35,132 nucleotides of DNA from Ignavibacteriaceae bacterium (GTDB lineage: Bacteria; Bacteroidota; Ignavibacteria; Ignavibacteriales; Ignavibacteriaceae), in assembly GCA_020848375.1 (NCBI GenBank), contig JADLAF010000161.1, positions 1-35,132 of the forward strand, written 5' to 3'. The notes under the pieces were generated by a model. That model worked only from the letters and a program-made list of their open reading frames with translations. It did no database searches and was not told where the DNA came from. How positions within the stretch are numbered: position 1 is the stretch's first letter; the number at the start of each line of letters is the position of its first letter. Made by a program: the position numbers and the translations under genes. This document shows positions 25,868 to 35,051 of this stretch, piece after piece.

Positions 25868-26554
25868 CTATTTTACGATTAGTTTATATCCCGCACCATG
25901 CACGGTAAGTATATACTGCGGATGGTTGGGGTCTTTTTCAATCTTCTGTCTTAACCGAACCATAAAATTGTCAACGGTTCTGGTGGAAGGCGCTTCTTCA
26001 TAACCCCAGACTTTATTCAGCAAATCATCTCGTGATACTGTTTTATTGCGCTGCTCCCAGAGAAATTTCAGGATTTCAAATTCTTTGTGTGAAAGTTGAA
26101 CCTCTTTCCCCTTTTTATCAGAAGCCCGGTATCCATCAAAATCAATACGGAGATTTCCGATCTGATATATATCATCTTCCGCGCCGGCTGTACCGCCGCG
26201 CCTGAGGATCGCTTTAACGCGGGCAAGAAGCTCCCGCAGCCCGAATGGTTTGGTTATATAATCATCAGCGCCAAGCTCAAGTCCGAGCACTTTATCAATT
26301 TCTTCCCCGCGGGCAGTGAGAAAAATTACCGGAGTCTGAACGGATTCAGCCCGCAGCCGCCGGCAGACATCAAGTCCTGACATCTTCGGCATCATTACAT
26401 CAAGCAGGAGGAGGTGATACTCTCCTGAGAGTGCTTTGCGAAGCCCCTCTTCTCCGTCTGAGGCAGTATCGGTCTGGTATCCCTCAAGTTCAAGATTGTC
26501 TTTGAGACCGAGCCGCATGTGCGGCTCGTCATCAACAATCAGAATTTTTTTCAT
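25868..26554 (-). CDS. OmpR/PhoB-family two-component response regulator
   Basis: This 228-residue DNA-binding regulator has a complete receiver domain (about 3-115): acidic pair in VDDE, phospho-acceptor Asp52, Thr80 and Lys102. A winged-helix DNA-binding domain (about 130-226) ends YILTVHGAGYKLIVK and contains the recognition stretch TRTVDNFMVRLRQKIE. All phosphorylation residues are kept. The start is two bases after the stop of the outer-membrane protein gene, and the HisN-type gene follows at 19 bases. No sensor kinase gene lies in the window, so the partner must be encoded elsewhere. Its targets are unknown; control of its own operon would be a first guess. Confidence 0.96.
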   Translation of the reverse strand: MKKILIVDDEPHMRLGLKDNLELEGYQTDTASDGEEGLRKALSGEYHLLLLDVMMPKMSGLDVCRRLRAESVQTPVIFLTARGEEIDKVLGLELGADDYITKPFGLRELLARVKAILRRGGTAGAEDDIYQIGNLRIDFDGYRASDKKGKEVQLSHKEFEILKFLWEQRNKTVSRDDLLNKVWGYEEAPSTRTVDNFMVRLRQKIEKDPNHPQYILTVHGAGYKLIVK

Positions 26555-26556
26555 AA

Positions 26557-27876
26557 TCAGAAATTAAGCGGCATCAGGAATGAAACCCTTGGCTCAATTC
26601 TTTTCTGGCTTTTGTAAGAAAGGACGTTATCACTTCCGTCACGAACCGGTTCAAAAGTCCAGTGATATACCATCGAAACAAGCAGATACGGATATGGTTT
26701 ATAACCTACTTCGCTAAACATATAGGAGCGGTCATCAAGGGTAAACATAGCGCCTTCGTTTTCAATGTTTACTTTGTCGTATCCGGCGCGCACTGTGAAA
26801 GGAAGTTGTTCGTTGGTCACTTCAGCCCGCAGGTGAAGTTGTCCGCTTTTGGGGTCAAAATCAGTTCTCTGGTAACTTCCTGATACAACAACCATATTGG
26901 CAGCAGTCACGGCAAGTGAGCCATAGACACCGCGGTCGGTTGAAGTAACAGCCGAAAGTTGTTTAATTTTACTGACCACATTTCCGCCGACCATTCTGAA
27001 CCTCTCTATTTCATAGAGAGAGTTAAAATACGCCGGTATATACTGATCGTTCATCCACCTTCTTTCAAGACGGACACTCGCGGAAATTAAACTCATTCCG
27101 TTAAAGGTAAAAATTGCTCCGGTTGAGGCACCATCGCCAAATTCCATTACCTTTGCATAATCAGCGTATAAATCAATATTTATGATAGAAGTTCTGACAA
27201 CGGGCAGCCCCAGATCAATACCGTATATCTGTGTTGATTTGCGATCGTTTAAAGATACAAATTCATTAGTAGCCGGGTCAATATATCCTGACAGCACACC
27301 GGCATACTGATTAAAATCAGATGCAAATGAAGCACCAACTTCAAGTTTGCTCAGAACAGGAACCTTCGAAAGCGTGGTGAACTGAAGCGGACGGACATAT
27401 CCGCGCAGACCGAGTACACCTCCCTGACTGAAGTCACTGTACATTGACTCAAAACCAAATTTATCAAAATCCAGATCAAGTGCCAGACCTAAACTTCTTT
27501 TATCAATTGAAGGACTATTGTTATACTGATTAATAATGGTACCATGACCGAGGGAGTAGTTATCCAGAACCCCCGCACTGACATATACCGGGTCCTTTTT
27601 CTGACCATAGCGTATATATTTTATGATTGAGAGGAAATCTGAGGCATCGTTAAAATTTTCCTTACGGATGCTTCCGGTTGAATCAAAATCCAGACGCAGA
27701 TCAAGCCCGACTCCGAACTTCCCGATGGAAAAATCGGGGGATAGGCGGAAGGAATAAAATGCATTTCCGTCAATAAAATTGAGTCCGACACCGCCGGTTA
27801 CATTTCCGCTACTGGTTTTCTGCGGAAAAAGCATTGCAGAAAAAAACACCAATACTAGCATAATCTTGAATTTCAT
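26557..27876 (-). CDS. outer-membrane beta-barrel protein of unknown function
   Basis: This 439-residue protein has a signal peptide (MKFKIMLVLVFFSAMLFPQ). The mature part is made of alternating strands of 8-12 residues with short turns (for example FGVGLDLRLDFDS, SLGLALDLDFDKFGFESMY, YGSLAVTAANMVVVSGSYQ), and it ends RVSFLMPLNF. The terminal Phe is the usual signal for barrel assembly. A porin-like barrel of perhaps 16 or more strands is likely; I cannot place it in a family. AAGGAG lies seven bases before the ATG. It is the first gene of an operon with a response regulator only two bases downstream, a linkage suggesting that envelope status or the pore's substrate is connected to the regulator. 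Confidence 0.8.
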   Translation of the reverse strand: MKFKIMLVLVFFSAMLFPQKTSSGNVTGGVGLNFIDGNAFYSFRLSPDFSIGKFGVGLDLRLDFDSTGSIRKENFNDASDFLSIIKYIRYGQKKDPVYVSAGVLDNYSLGHGTIINQYNNSPSIDKRSLGLALDLDFDKFGFESMYSDFSQGGVLGLRGYVRPLQFTTLSKVPVLSKLEVGASFASDFNQYAGVLSGYIDPATNEFVSLNDRKSTQIYGIDLGLPVVRTSIINIDLYADYAKVMEFGDGASTGAIFTFNGMSLISASVRLERRWMNDQYIPAYFNSLYEIERFRMVGGNVVSKIKQLSAVTSTDRGVYGSLAVTAANMVVVSGSYQRTDFDPKSGQLHLRAEVTNEQLPFTVRAGYDKVNIENEGAMFTLDDRSYMFSEVGYKPYPYLLVSMVYHWTFEPVRDGSDNVLSYKSQKRIEPRVSFLMPLNF

Positions 27877-27912
27877 GGAATTCTCCTTAATCAGACAAAA
27901 AACAAATTGTTA

Positions 27913-27942
27913 CTGCAAACTTAACATTTATCTGGTTTGCAG
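27913..27942 (-). terminator. hairpin after the C25 peptidase gene, possible terminator
   Basis: CTGCAAAC and GTTTGCAG pair over eight bases with a 14-base loop, starting four bases after the stop. On the minus strand a T-rich stretch with six consecutive T follows after ten bases. This is weaker than the other terminators in the window. Confidence 0.4.
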
Positions 27943-27945
27943 AAG

Positions 27946-30900
27946 TCATCTCACTATCGCAAGTTTTTTAGTTGTGCGCTCGGTCTTACCACCCCCCGTT
28001 ATTTTTACGGTATAAAGATACGTTCCACTGGCCAGCGGGTCACCATCCTGATCGCGTCCGTCAAAATAAACGCGGTTGAAGTCATATTTCAGATCCGCGG
28101 CAGTAAGCTTAATTGTACGCACTAACCGCCCGGAAACCGCGAATACCTTAATTTCAGCTTCTTCGGGGAGCCGCCCCAGCATAAAGGTGAAATACAACTC
28201 ACCGACAGAAGGATTTGGATAGGCATACAGATCATTTAGACGCATTTCATCAGATATCAGAAAGGTTCTGGTTTCAGTTCCCTGAACCACAGCAGTACCA
28301 AGGGCATCCTTAGCTTCAATTCTGAGAGAATATGCCCCTGAGGAAAGTTCCGGAGTATAAATAAGCTTCATTTTGGGGTTTGAAGTACTGTAAACTGCCT
28401 CAAGAACTCCTGGAACAAAAGCAACCTCTTCATCATTCAGAAAAAGTTTAATAGAAGCCGGATCAGTCACGGGCAGGAGCGATGCATCGTAAAGTCCGAT
28501 TTCAAACTCCGGATTAGCCGGCATCAGTTCCCCTTCAAAAAAGTCCTTACCTGCCTGCTTAACCGTTATAAACGGCTGGGTGGTATCAGGCAATATATAA
28601 AACGGAATACTGAAGGTATTATTGTCTTCAAATACTTCACGCAGAGTGTTTTTAGAGTCAACCGTTACCTGAAGCACACGGTTCTGCAGACCAATAGAGC
28701 CGGAATAATTTATCACAAACTTTTTCCGTTCGCCGTCACCAATTCCGTAAACAGGAAAATGAGAAACCGTATCAGTTGAATTGTCAGGAAAACGAATCAC
28801 TGCCGCAACATAAAATGTATCCGTAACAGCACCTCCTGCGTTAGCCACAGTAATGCTGATTGGAGCGTTCTCACCAATACGCAGGGTGTCTTTCTGAATG
28901 CTGACTGATTGATAATTAAGACCAACCTCAGGCAGGTCATCCCAGTTCACACCGAGATAATTAAGCACCGGGGAACTTCCGTCCGGCGCAGCGCTAAAGT
29001 CTGCTCGGAGCTGCAAAGCAGGATATATATCCGGGTTGACCCCGTTCAGCGGGTAGTCAGCATTGCTGCCGGGGAAACTAAACAGTGAATCCTTTGTACC
29101 GTCCGGCTTAACCCCAAATCCTGTGAAGGTGAGCGATGCGCCGGGGGGCAGTGTTGAACCTGTGAAAACCGCACTCCACTTATTGTTTGAAGTTATCAAC
29201 TGAGTAAGAAGTGTTCCGCTTTCCTGACCCTTATAGAATGTTGTATCAAATGATAAAAGATTGGTATAAAAAGCTGATTCAACTTTTTCATAAACTGTAC
29301 CTGCTTCAGCTCCTTTTCTTCCGAACAGGACAAAAGGCATCCGGAATCCGACATTATTAATTTTAACTGAACCCAAAGAACGGATTGCAGTCTTTAATCG
29401 GGCATTCAGATTTGAACTGCCGTCATCAATAACACAGATTGCAACATATTTTCCATTTGGCAGACTTTCAATTAACTGAGCCATTGAGTTGGCTACATTA
29501 ACATCAAAACCATAGTCAAAAGTTTTTGCAGTATCAACGGTAAGTGTTACTGAATCAATCACAGCAAGACCCATACCCCAGCCAAAAGTATTACTTAAAA
29601 GATTTACTCCGTTGAGGGTAATGCTTCCAAACTTACTGAAATTACCCCCCCCTGAAACCACTTCATACTTAAGAGTGTCAGTTTTTAGTTTTAATCCTGT
29701 ATTAAACCCGACACCGGTAAGTGATTGCATCATAAATGAATAGTCATCTTCAAGAAGAAAGTTATACTCTCTTGTGCCTTTATAAAATGAAGCGGCTGAG
29801 CTCCAAAGTGTATCACCGGAAACAATTCCGCTTCTGTACCAGTACCGCTTGCCAGAAACCAGATCACTCAGATTAAATGAAGTATAGAATGTATCCAACG
29901 TTGCAGTCAGCAGATTTGAGGAAAGAAACGAAGAATGAGTATCATATTGCAATATCATTGAAGAACTTGCTGAAGCAAAAACCGTATTGAGAGTTCTGAC
30001 AGCGGGGCTTGAAAATCCGAAAAATTCTCCTGTTAAAAGCGGACGTACTGAGCGGGATGCAACGAAATATGTGTAACTGACCGAATTGTCATCTTCATAA
30101 ATTTCATCCACACTTCCGTATAAATCAAGCATTACCTCAATCTTGTGTTCCCCCGGTTTGTTTTTTGATGGCACTGAAAATGTAACGGAATCTGTAAGCA
30201 CAGGAAAACTTTTCGGGAAAATATACCGCCCTGCCAGAGTATCATTATAAGAGTATGTGATTCCGACAGAAAACGTATCAGAAGGCACGGTGCCAAGGTT
30301 ATTATATACCAGTCTAAAGATTACCGAATCACTCTGTTCATCAGGAAACTGCGTAAGCTGAAATAATTGGGAGGCGTTCTGCTGCAGGTTTGGTTTAGTA
30401 GGAAGAGCAATACGGACAATGGGGTCACCTGATAGCAGATTAGTAAGTGCAAATATTTTATATACGCCGGTGGAACCAAGCCGGTTAAACATCTTTAACT
30501 TAGCTTCCTGATGAATTCTGCCAAGATTTACCAGACTGTCCTTGAGTATTGATTCATAAAAGTATTTGGAAACATTAAGAGTTGTCGAAGTAAATCCAAG
30601 TGAAGAATTTCCTATGTACCCTATTGACTGCCCCTGATTGATAAACATTGCGCCAAACGCCTCAACATCCGGCTCCGCAAATTTATTTGTTGAACAGCCA
30701 AAATCTGTGACAAGCGGGCTTTTATTATACTTATTCAGCAGATGGTCAGGATCAGAAATTGAATTATCCCAGGTCCTGGTTCCGGAGTGACCCAGATAGG
30801 AAATAAACAGACCTCCTTCCGAGATGGAATTTCTTATATATGAAGGCGGATAGGGACCAAAATCACTTGTCGGGTTAACGGTTTTATAAAAGTGATCATA

Positions 30901-33270
30901 AGCCAGATTAAAAGGATTGATGTTTGTGTAATTGTCTATAATAAACTGGTTCGCTCTTCTTATTTCAAGCAGTTCCGGCTCATTATTTCCGTTACCCGAA
31001 GAGAAGAACAATGCACGTTTATTCCATTGATCATACCGCTGAACCATATATTCACGGTGCTTATTAAGATAATTACTTACATCCGCATTGGTTTTAGCCG
31101 GCAGTCTCCCTATGTAAAAGTTTTGTATATAGGACCCAGAATCTAACATTGCATACCAGGTGTCACTCACCGGTTCGCCATAAGAGGGGACAAGGTTTGG
31201 ATTTACCTCTACCCCTCGGAGCTTAAATATATACCGGTTAAAATCATAACTTGCGGAACCAATCAGCGTTACATAGTCAAGCACCTGAGGAGTTGCCTTA
31301 CCCGCCTGCAGTCGTAAAAAGCTCTTCAGTCCTTCAGGATCAGGATAACCAAAGCTGAATTCATCAAAAATATCTGAGGTATAAAACAACCCGGTTGTTA
31401 TATTATATTCACTTCTGATAAAATCAGTATATTCAACTGCTGAGGATGCCAACTGGGGGTTGGTAATCCCGATATAATTATAAGAAACTGCATCCGATCT
31501 GAGATTTCTGAATTGTTTAACATATTCAAACACAGGTTTTAATGTTTTACTGCTGCCGATTACATAGTACTCGTTTAAGGGGTAAAGTGTATCAGAAAAA
31601 AGCAGTGTACTGCCCGAAAGTTGAAATCCGGCAAACCTCCTTGTATCTGCACCATGACGGTAAAGCACCACATCTGAGGATGTGACATTTTCAATCTTCA
31701 GATATCGGGGCTGCAAAGCAAAGGTATCCCTGATTCTGAAGGTTAATGAATCACCCACGGCAATCAGTGAGCGTGGATATTCATATTCAATCCAGTCATA
31801 AGAAAAGAAGTTTGGATCAAGACCGTTTGCATAATTTGTAAATCCAAACGTATTTGAACCGCTGTTAACCAGTATTGAATTAAAAAATCCTCCGGCAACA
31901 ACCACGTCATTTCTGTTTACAACCTGTGTGTCAACAGTTACTCCGTTTATTTTAACCGCGATATTGTGTGAATTGCTCGTAACGGGTGAACCAACCGACA
32001 CTGCCTTAAAAAAGACTGATGCAAGTTTGCCTGATACCAGATTCGAGGCCTCAAATGTCTGACTAAGTGTTCCGGGGAAAATCCAGCTCCAGACGAATGA
32101 TTTATAGGGCATGAATTCAGGGTTCTGGTTATCAACCACGTTCACGCCTAATTGCTGAAAGAATGAATTGGTTTCTCTGTGTTCAAAATATGTATAATGT
32201 GAAACTGTGTCTGTGAGCCCCGGCGTAAATCCGGCCTCGATGATCCGTTTGCCGTTTGTAACACCCCAGGTCAGAAAATGAATAGTAGAATCTGAATATT
32301 TATTCAGATAATCTTTATATATCTGGCTCTGCGTATTAGGAACACGGTAGTCAGGATTATAATTACGTGTCGCTGTGAATTCAATATAGTCTTGGCTGTC
32401 AAACGAATTATCCCCCTCACCTTGTATATAGAGCGGATACTCAACTCCGGATGCATATAACTGAAAAGTCTTTGGGTTAATCCCGGTTACAGCCACACCC
32501 AGTCCCGACAAATCAGCCGGGGTAATTCTGTAAACGCCGTCTTTCCCTATTTTTAGCTTAATATATGTGGCACCATAGTTTATCCAGTTTCCGGTTGTAT
32601 CCGTAAGAGTCTGAGGTGATGAAATTCTGAATGCTCCCGCAAATTCAGAGTTTACAATTATATCTGCTATATACCTGTCAAAATCAGAAACTGCTTCAAA
32701 CGGCCGAAGCGGGTATGAATCAGCCCCTTCAGTTTCAATACGTATCTCGAAGCTGGTGTGTTCAATAATACGGTTTGATTCGGGAAGATACTCAACCGGT
32801 GAGACCGTTATATCCACACAATAAAAATCCCGGAGACGGTAAACTTCAGATACCATAACCCGCTCCGGAAGATTCAACGGTAAAGCTGATGGAAGAGAGA
32901 TTTTTTCTTCAATATAGGCAGTGTCACCCACTGCTATAAGGCGTGAATATACAGATGGTATTGAATTTGCGAATTCTGACTTCTCTGATGAAATGAATAC
33001 TGCTTTCGGTTTTTTATTAACGGGGACAGCCACCGTGTAAGAAAACTGTGGCAGGCGGGGGCTTCCGGTTCTGGAATAGTCATTAGTTTCAGGATATTCC
33101 CGGATTGTAAATTTTCCTTCATTCCGGCTTAATGACTGATACCCAACATGATCAAAAGAGAGTTTAAACCCGCCTTTAATTACTGTTACTTTGGGAGACG
33201 GCTCCCCCGCGACCAGTACAATGTATCCGGCTAAACAGATTAAAACAACTTTGTAAAAAATTCTATTCAC
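27946..33270 (-). CDS. PorU-like C25 (gingipain-type) cysteine peptidase with T9SS-type C-terminal domain
   Basis: This 1774-residue exported protein has a signal peptide (1-22) and an N-terminal beta-rich region. A PorU-like stretch (KLKIGKDGVYRITPADL, about 238-254) leads to a C25 catalytic domain (about 590-955) with His828 in YLGHSGTRTW and Cys859 in DFGCSTNKF, ending in a LLSGDP motif. CARDB-like repeats follow (about 965-1060 and 1440-1540). The C-terminal domain (about 1685-1774) contains YPNPSVGELYF and FDGRDQDGDPLASGTYLYTV, similar to the end of PorU proteins. PorU cuts off T9SS sorting domains and attaches cargo to surface lipopolysaccharide. The chain is longer than typical PorU, so a secreted protease is also possible. 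It starts at GTG with GAGG five bases upstream. The start overlaps the upstream stop (GTGAATAG). Confidence 0.85.
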   Translation of the reverse strand: MNRIFYKVVLICLAGYIVLVAGEPSPKVTVIKGGFKLSFDHVGYQSLSRNEGKFTIREYPETNDYSRTGSPRLPQFSYTVAVPVNKKPKAVFISSEKSEFANSIPSVYSRLIAVGDTAYIEEKISLPSALPLNLPERVMVSEVYRLRDFYCVDITVSPVEYLPESNRIIEHTSFEIRIETEGADSYPLRPFEAVSDFDRYIADIIVNSEFAGAFRISSPQTLTDTTGNWINYGATYIKLKIGKDGVYRITPADLSGLGVAVTGINPKTFQLYASGVEYPLYIQGEGDNSFDSQDYIEFTATRNYNPDYRVPNTQSQIYKDYLNKYSDSTIHFLTWGVTNGKRIIEAGFTPGLTDTVSHYTYFEHRETNSFFQQLGVNVVDNQNPEFMPYKSFVWSWIFPGTLSQTFEASNLVSGKLASVFFKAVSVGSPVTSNSHNIAVKINGVTVDTQVVNRNDVVVAGGFFNSILVNSGSNTFGFTNYANGLDPNFFSYDWIEYEYPRSLIAVGDSLTFRIRDTFALQPRYLKIENVTSSDVVLYRHGADTRRFAGFQLSGSTLLFSDTLYPLNEYYVIGSSKTLKPVFEYVKQFRNLRSDAVSYNYIGITNPQLASSAVEYTDFIRSEYNITTGLFYTSDIFDEFSFGYPDPEGLKSFLRLQAGKATPQVLDYVTLIGSASYDFNRYIFKLRGVEVNPNLVPSYGEPVSDTWYAMLDSGSYIQNFYIGRLPAKTNADVSNYLNKHREYMVQRYDQWNKRALFFSSGNGNNEPELLEIRRANQFIIDNYTNINPFNLAYDHFYKTVNPTSDFGPYPPSYIRNSISEGGLFISYLGHSGTRTWDNSISDPDHLLNKYNKSPLVTDFGCSTNKFAEPDVEAFGAMFINQGQSIGYIGNSSLGFTSTTLNVSKYFYESILKDSLVNLGRIHQEAKLKMFNRLGSTGVYKIFALTNLLSGDPIVRIALPTKPNLQQNASQLFQLTQFPDEQSDSVIFRLVYNNLGTVPSDTFSVGITYSYNDTLAGRYIFPKSFPVLTDSVTFSVPSKNKPGEHKIEVMLDLYGSVDEIYEDDNSVSYTYFVASRSVRPLLTGEFFGFSSPAVRTLNTVFASASSSMILQYDTHSSFLSSNLLTATLDTFYTSFNLSDLVSGKRYWYRSGIVSGDTLWSSAASFYKGTREYNFLLEDDYSFMMQSLTGVGFNTGLKLKTDTLKYEVVSGGGNFSKFGSITLNGVNLLSNTFGWGMGLAVIDSVTLTVDTAKTFDYGFDVNVANSMAQLIESLPNGKYVAICVIDDGSSNLNARLKTAIRSLGSVKINNVGFRMPFVLFGRKGAEAGTVYEKVESAFYTNLLSFDTTFYKGQESGTLLTQLITSNNKWSAVFTGSTLPPGASLTFTGFGVKPDGTKDSLFSFPGSNADYPLNGVNPDIYPALQLRADFSAAPDGSSPVLNYLGVNWDDLPEVGLNYQSVSIQKDTLRIGENAPISITVANAGGAVTDTFYVAAVIRFPDNSTDTVSHFPVYGIGDGERKKFVINYSGSIGLQNRVLQVTVDSKNTLREVFEDNNTFSIPFYILPDTTQPFITVKQAGKDFFEGELMPANPEFEIGLYDASLLPVTDPASIKLFLNDEEVAFVPGVLEAVYSTSNPKMKLIYTPELSSGAYSLRIEAKDALGTAVVQGTETRTFLISDEMRLNDLYAYPNPSVGELYFTFMLGRLPEEAEIKVFAVSGRLVRTIKLTAADLKYDFNRVYFDGRDQDGDPLASGTYLYTVKITGGGKTERTTKKLAIVR

Positions 33271-33991
33271 TCTTTCCTCTGAATTTTTGTATTACCACCA
33301 TAAATAAAAAAACGGGCATCCGGATCAGATAACGTTTCCACAGTCTGACCGGATTTGAAAAAAGCCGGACCGCCCATTCTAATCCTGCTTTTTGTAAAAG
33401 TTTGCCCCCTCTTTTTTTTGTGCCTGCCAGTACCCGCAAACCCTCGCCCATTGCAAGATAAACAGCGTCAGGCAGTGCATCCCAATTATCAGAAATCCAA
33501 ATTTCCTGTTTTGGCACCCCAAGTCCTATCAGGACCAGGTCAGGTTTCAAACGGGAGATTTCTGATGAGAGAGTTTCTGAAAAATTAAAACCTGTACTCA
33601 TCCCGCTTATTTTTAAGGATGGATTTCGTTCAGAGATTCTCTCCAAAGTTTCATTTGTATCTCCAAAAATAAATAGAGAGCACTGCTTTTCAATAGCTTT
33701 TTCGATCAAAAAGGGGTAGAAATCCGAGCCGGTCATTCTCTGAACTGTCTCCCCAGGGTTCAGATAACGGCTGGCAAGGGACATAGCTATACCATCAGGA
33801 TGAATGAGAGAAAATCTGCTAAGTGAGAAACGGTATTCTGCCGATTTTCTGAATATCATGGCACAGTGGGCATTTGCATAGGTGAGGGCAAATTTTTGCT
33901 TCTTTAGGAGATTTGTTTCAATCGAATTAAGCAATTCTGAATCCTGAATCACATCTACCTCAAGCCCGAGGACTGAAATCTTATTTGCCAT
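33263..33991 (-). CDS. WecG/TagA/CpsF-family glycosyltransferase
   Basis: This 242-residue enzyme transfers an N-acetylmannosamine-type sugar from a nucleotide to a lipid-linked acceptor, an early step in surface polymer synthesis, at the inner face of the inner membrane. The TagA-type residues Thr37 (ALTYANAHC) and Asp66 (HPDGIAM) are present, as are GLGVPKQEIW and the membrane-contacting C-terminal RGGKLLQKAGLEWAVRLF. Its start lies inside the end of the GT4 gene (11-base overlap), and its stop lies inside the start of the C25 peptidase gene, so all three should be made together. The exact sugar is not defined by the sequence. Confidence 0.93.
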   Translation of the reverse strand: MANKISVLGLEVDVIQDSELLNSIETNLLKKQKFALTYANAHCAMIFRKSAEYRFSLSRFSLIHPDGIAMSLASRYLNPGETVQRMTGSDFYPFLIEKAIEKQCSLFIFGDTNETLERISERNPSLKISGMSTGFNFSETLSSEISRLKPDLVLIGLGVPKQEIWISDNWDALPDAVYLAMGEGLRVLAGTKKRGGKLLQKAGLEWAVRLFSNPVRLWKRYLIRMPVFLFMVVIQKFRGKSE

Positions 33992-35051
33992 CAGCTCTTT
34001 TCATACTATTATAGATTTCAAAGAGGCAGGTTACGTGCTTGTCAATCTGATATTCCGATGTTACTTTTTTTCTCAGGTTTCCTGCCCAATTTTTCAGTTC
34101 TTCAGGAGAATTTGCTGCCTGCAGGATAGCTTGTTTAAGCGCTGCAACATTTTCCGGAGGAATCAGACGACCGGATATAGTATCATCCATCAGTTCTGCT
34201 ATACCATTAACGTCTGATGCGATCACTGGAATATTGAATAACCCGCACTCGAGTATGGTAAACGGAAATGGATCAACTCTTGAGGGAAGAATGAGGATAT
34301 CAATTTCTGAATAAATACTGCTGATATCACTTACATTACCTTTGTATTGGCAAACAGAAGGAAACTCTTCCTGAAATCGTATAACATCTGCTTCAAATTC
34401 TCCGGTACCAGCAATAAGTGTCTTGAATGTAAATTTTTCCTGAATCAGCTCTCTTAATGAAGTGAGGAGAATATCAATTCCCTTTTCCGCAGAGAGCCGC
34501 CCGATAAACCCAAGAGTGAATATCTTCTCACTTTTGGATTCCCTCGTTTGCATAGTATATAGAGATGGATCAGCACCATTATGAAGAGTAATAATTTTTT
34601 TCTTTGGGATTCCGAATACATTAACGAGATGTTTCTTTACTGAATCACTCACCGCGATAAGAACATCAGATTTATAACTTAAACCCTTCCTGCCTTCGGT
34701 TATACTGTGAACCGTCATAACTGATGGTATTCCCAAAATTTTTGCAGCAGAAGAAGCAGCGAAATCAAAAAAGCGGTGGTGAGAATGAACGATATCTATT
34801 TTATGTTTTTTTATCGTTTTAACAATCAGGTAAATCACAAAAGGGATACTGTACCATTTGGGGCTGAGATTGTGTTGTTCTATTATAACCCCTCCTATTC
34901 GAAGCATTTCCGCTTTATTTCCGCCGGTGCAAAACACAACAAACTGATGTTCTTCATTCTGCCGATGGGACAACGTTTCGATATATCTGGTTATACCGCA
35001 GGAAAAGTCCAGAGATGTTTGCAGATGAAGGATTTTCACTTCAGACCGCAT
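33981..35051 (-). CDS. GT4-family glycosyltransferase
   Basis: This 356-residue enzyme with the two-domain GT-B fold is probably involved in surface glycan assembly. The N-terminal domain begins VKILHLQTSLDFSCGITRYIETL, with DIVHSHHRFFDFAAS; the linker has VSDSVKKHLV. The C-terminal donor domain contains LGFIGRLSAEKGIDILL and the family EX7E region ILPSRVDPFPFTILECG, in which the first Glu is replaced by Asp. This is a mild departure. The sugar and acceptor are unknown. The start overlaps the end of the preceding gene by 11 bases, and its own end overlaps the WecG/TagA gene by 11 bases, so the operon continues to the right of the window. Confidence 0.92.
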   Translation of the reverse strand: MRSEVKILHLQTSLDFSCGITRYIETLSHRQNEEHQFVVFCTGGNKAEMLRIGGVIIEQHNLSPKWYSIPFVIYLIVKTIKKHKIDIVHSHHRFFDFAASSAAKILGIPSVMTVHSITEGRKGLSYKSDVLIAVSDSVKKHLVNVFGIPKKKIITLHNGADPSLYTMQTRESKSEKIFTLGFIGRLSAEKGIDILLTSLRELIQEKFTFKTLIAGTGEFEADVIRFQEEFPSVCQYKGNVSDISSIYSEIDILILPSRVDPFPFTILECGLFNIPVIASDVNGIAELMDDTISGRLIPPENVAALKQAILQAANSPEELKNWAGNLRKKVTSEYQIDKHVTCLFEIYNSMKRADGK

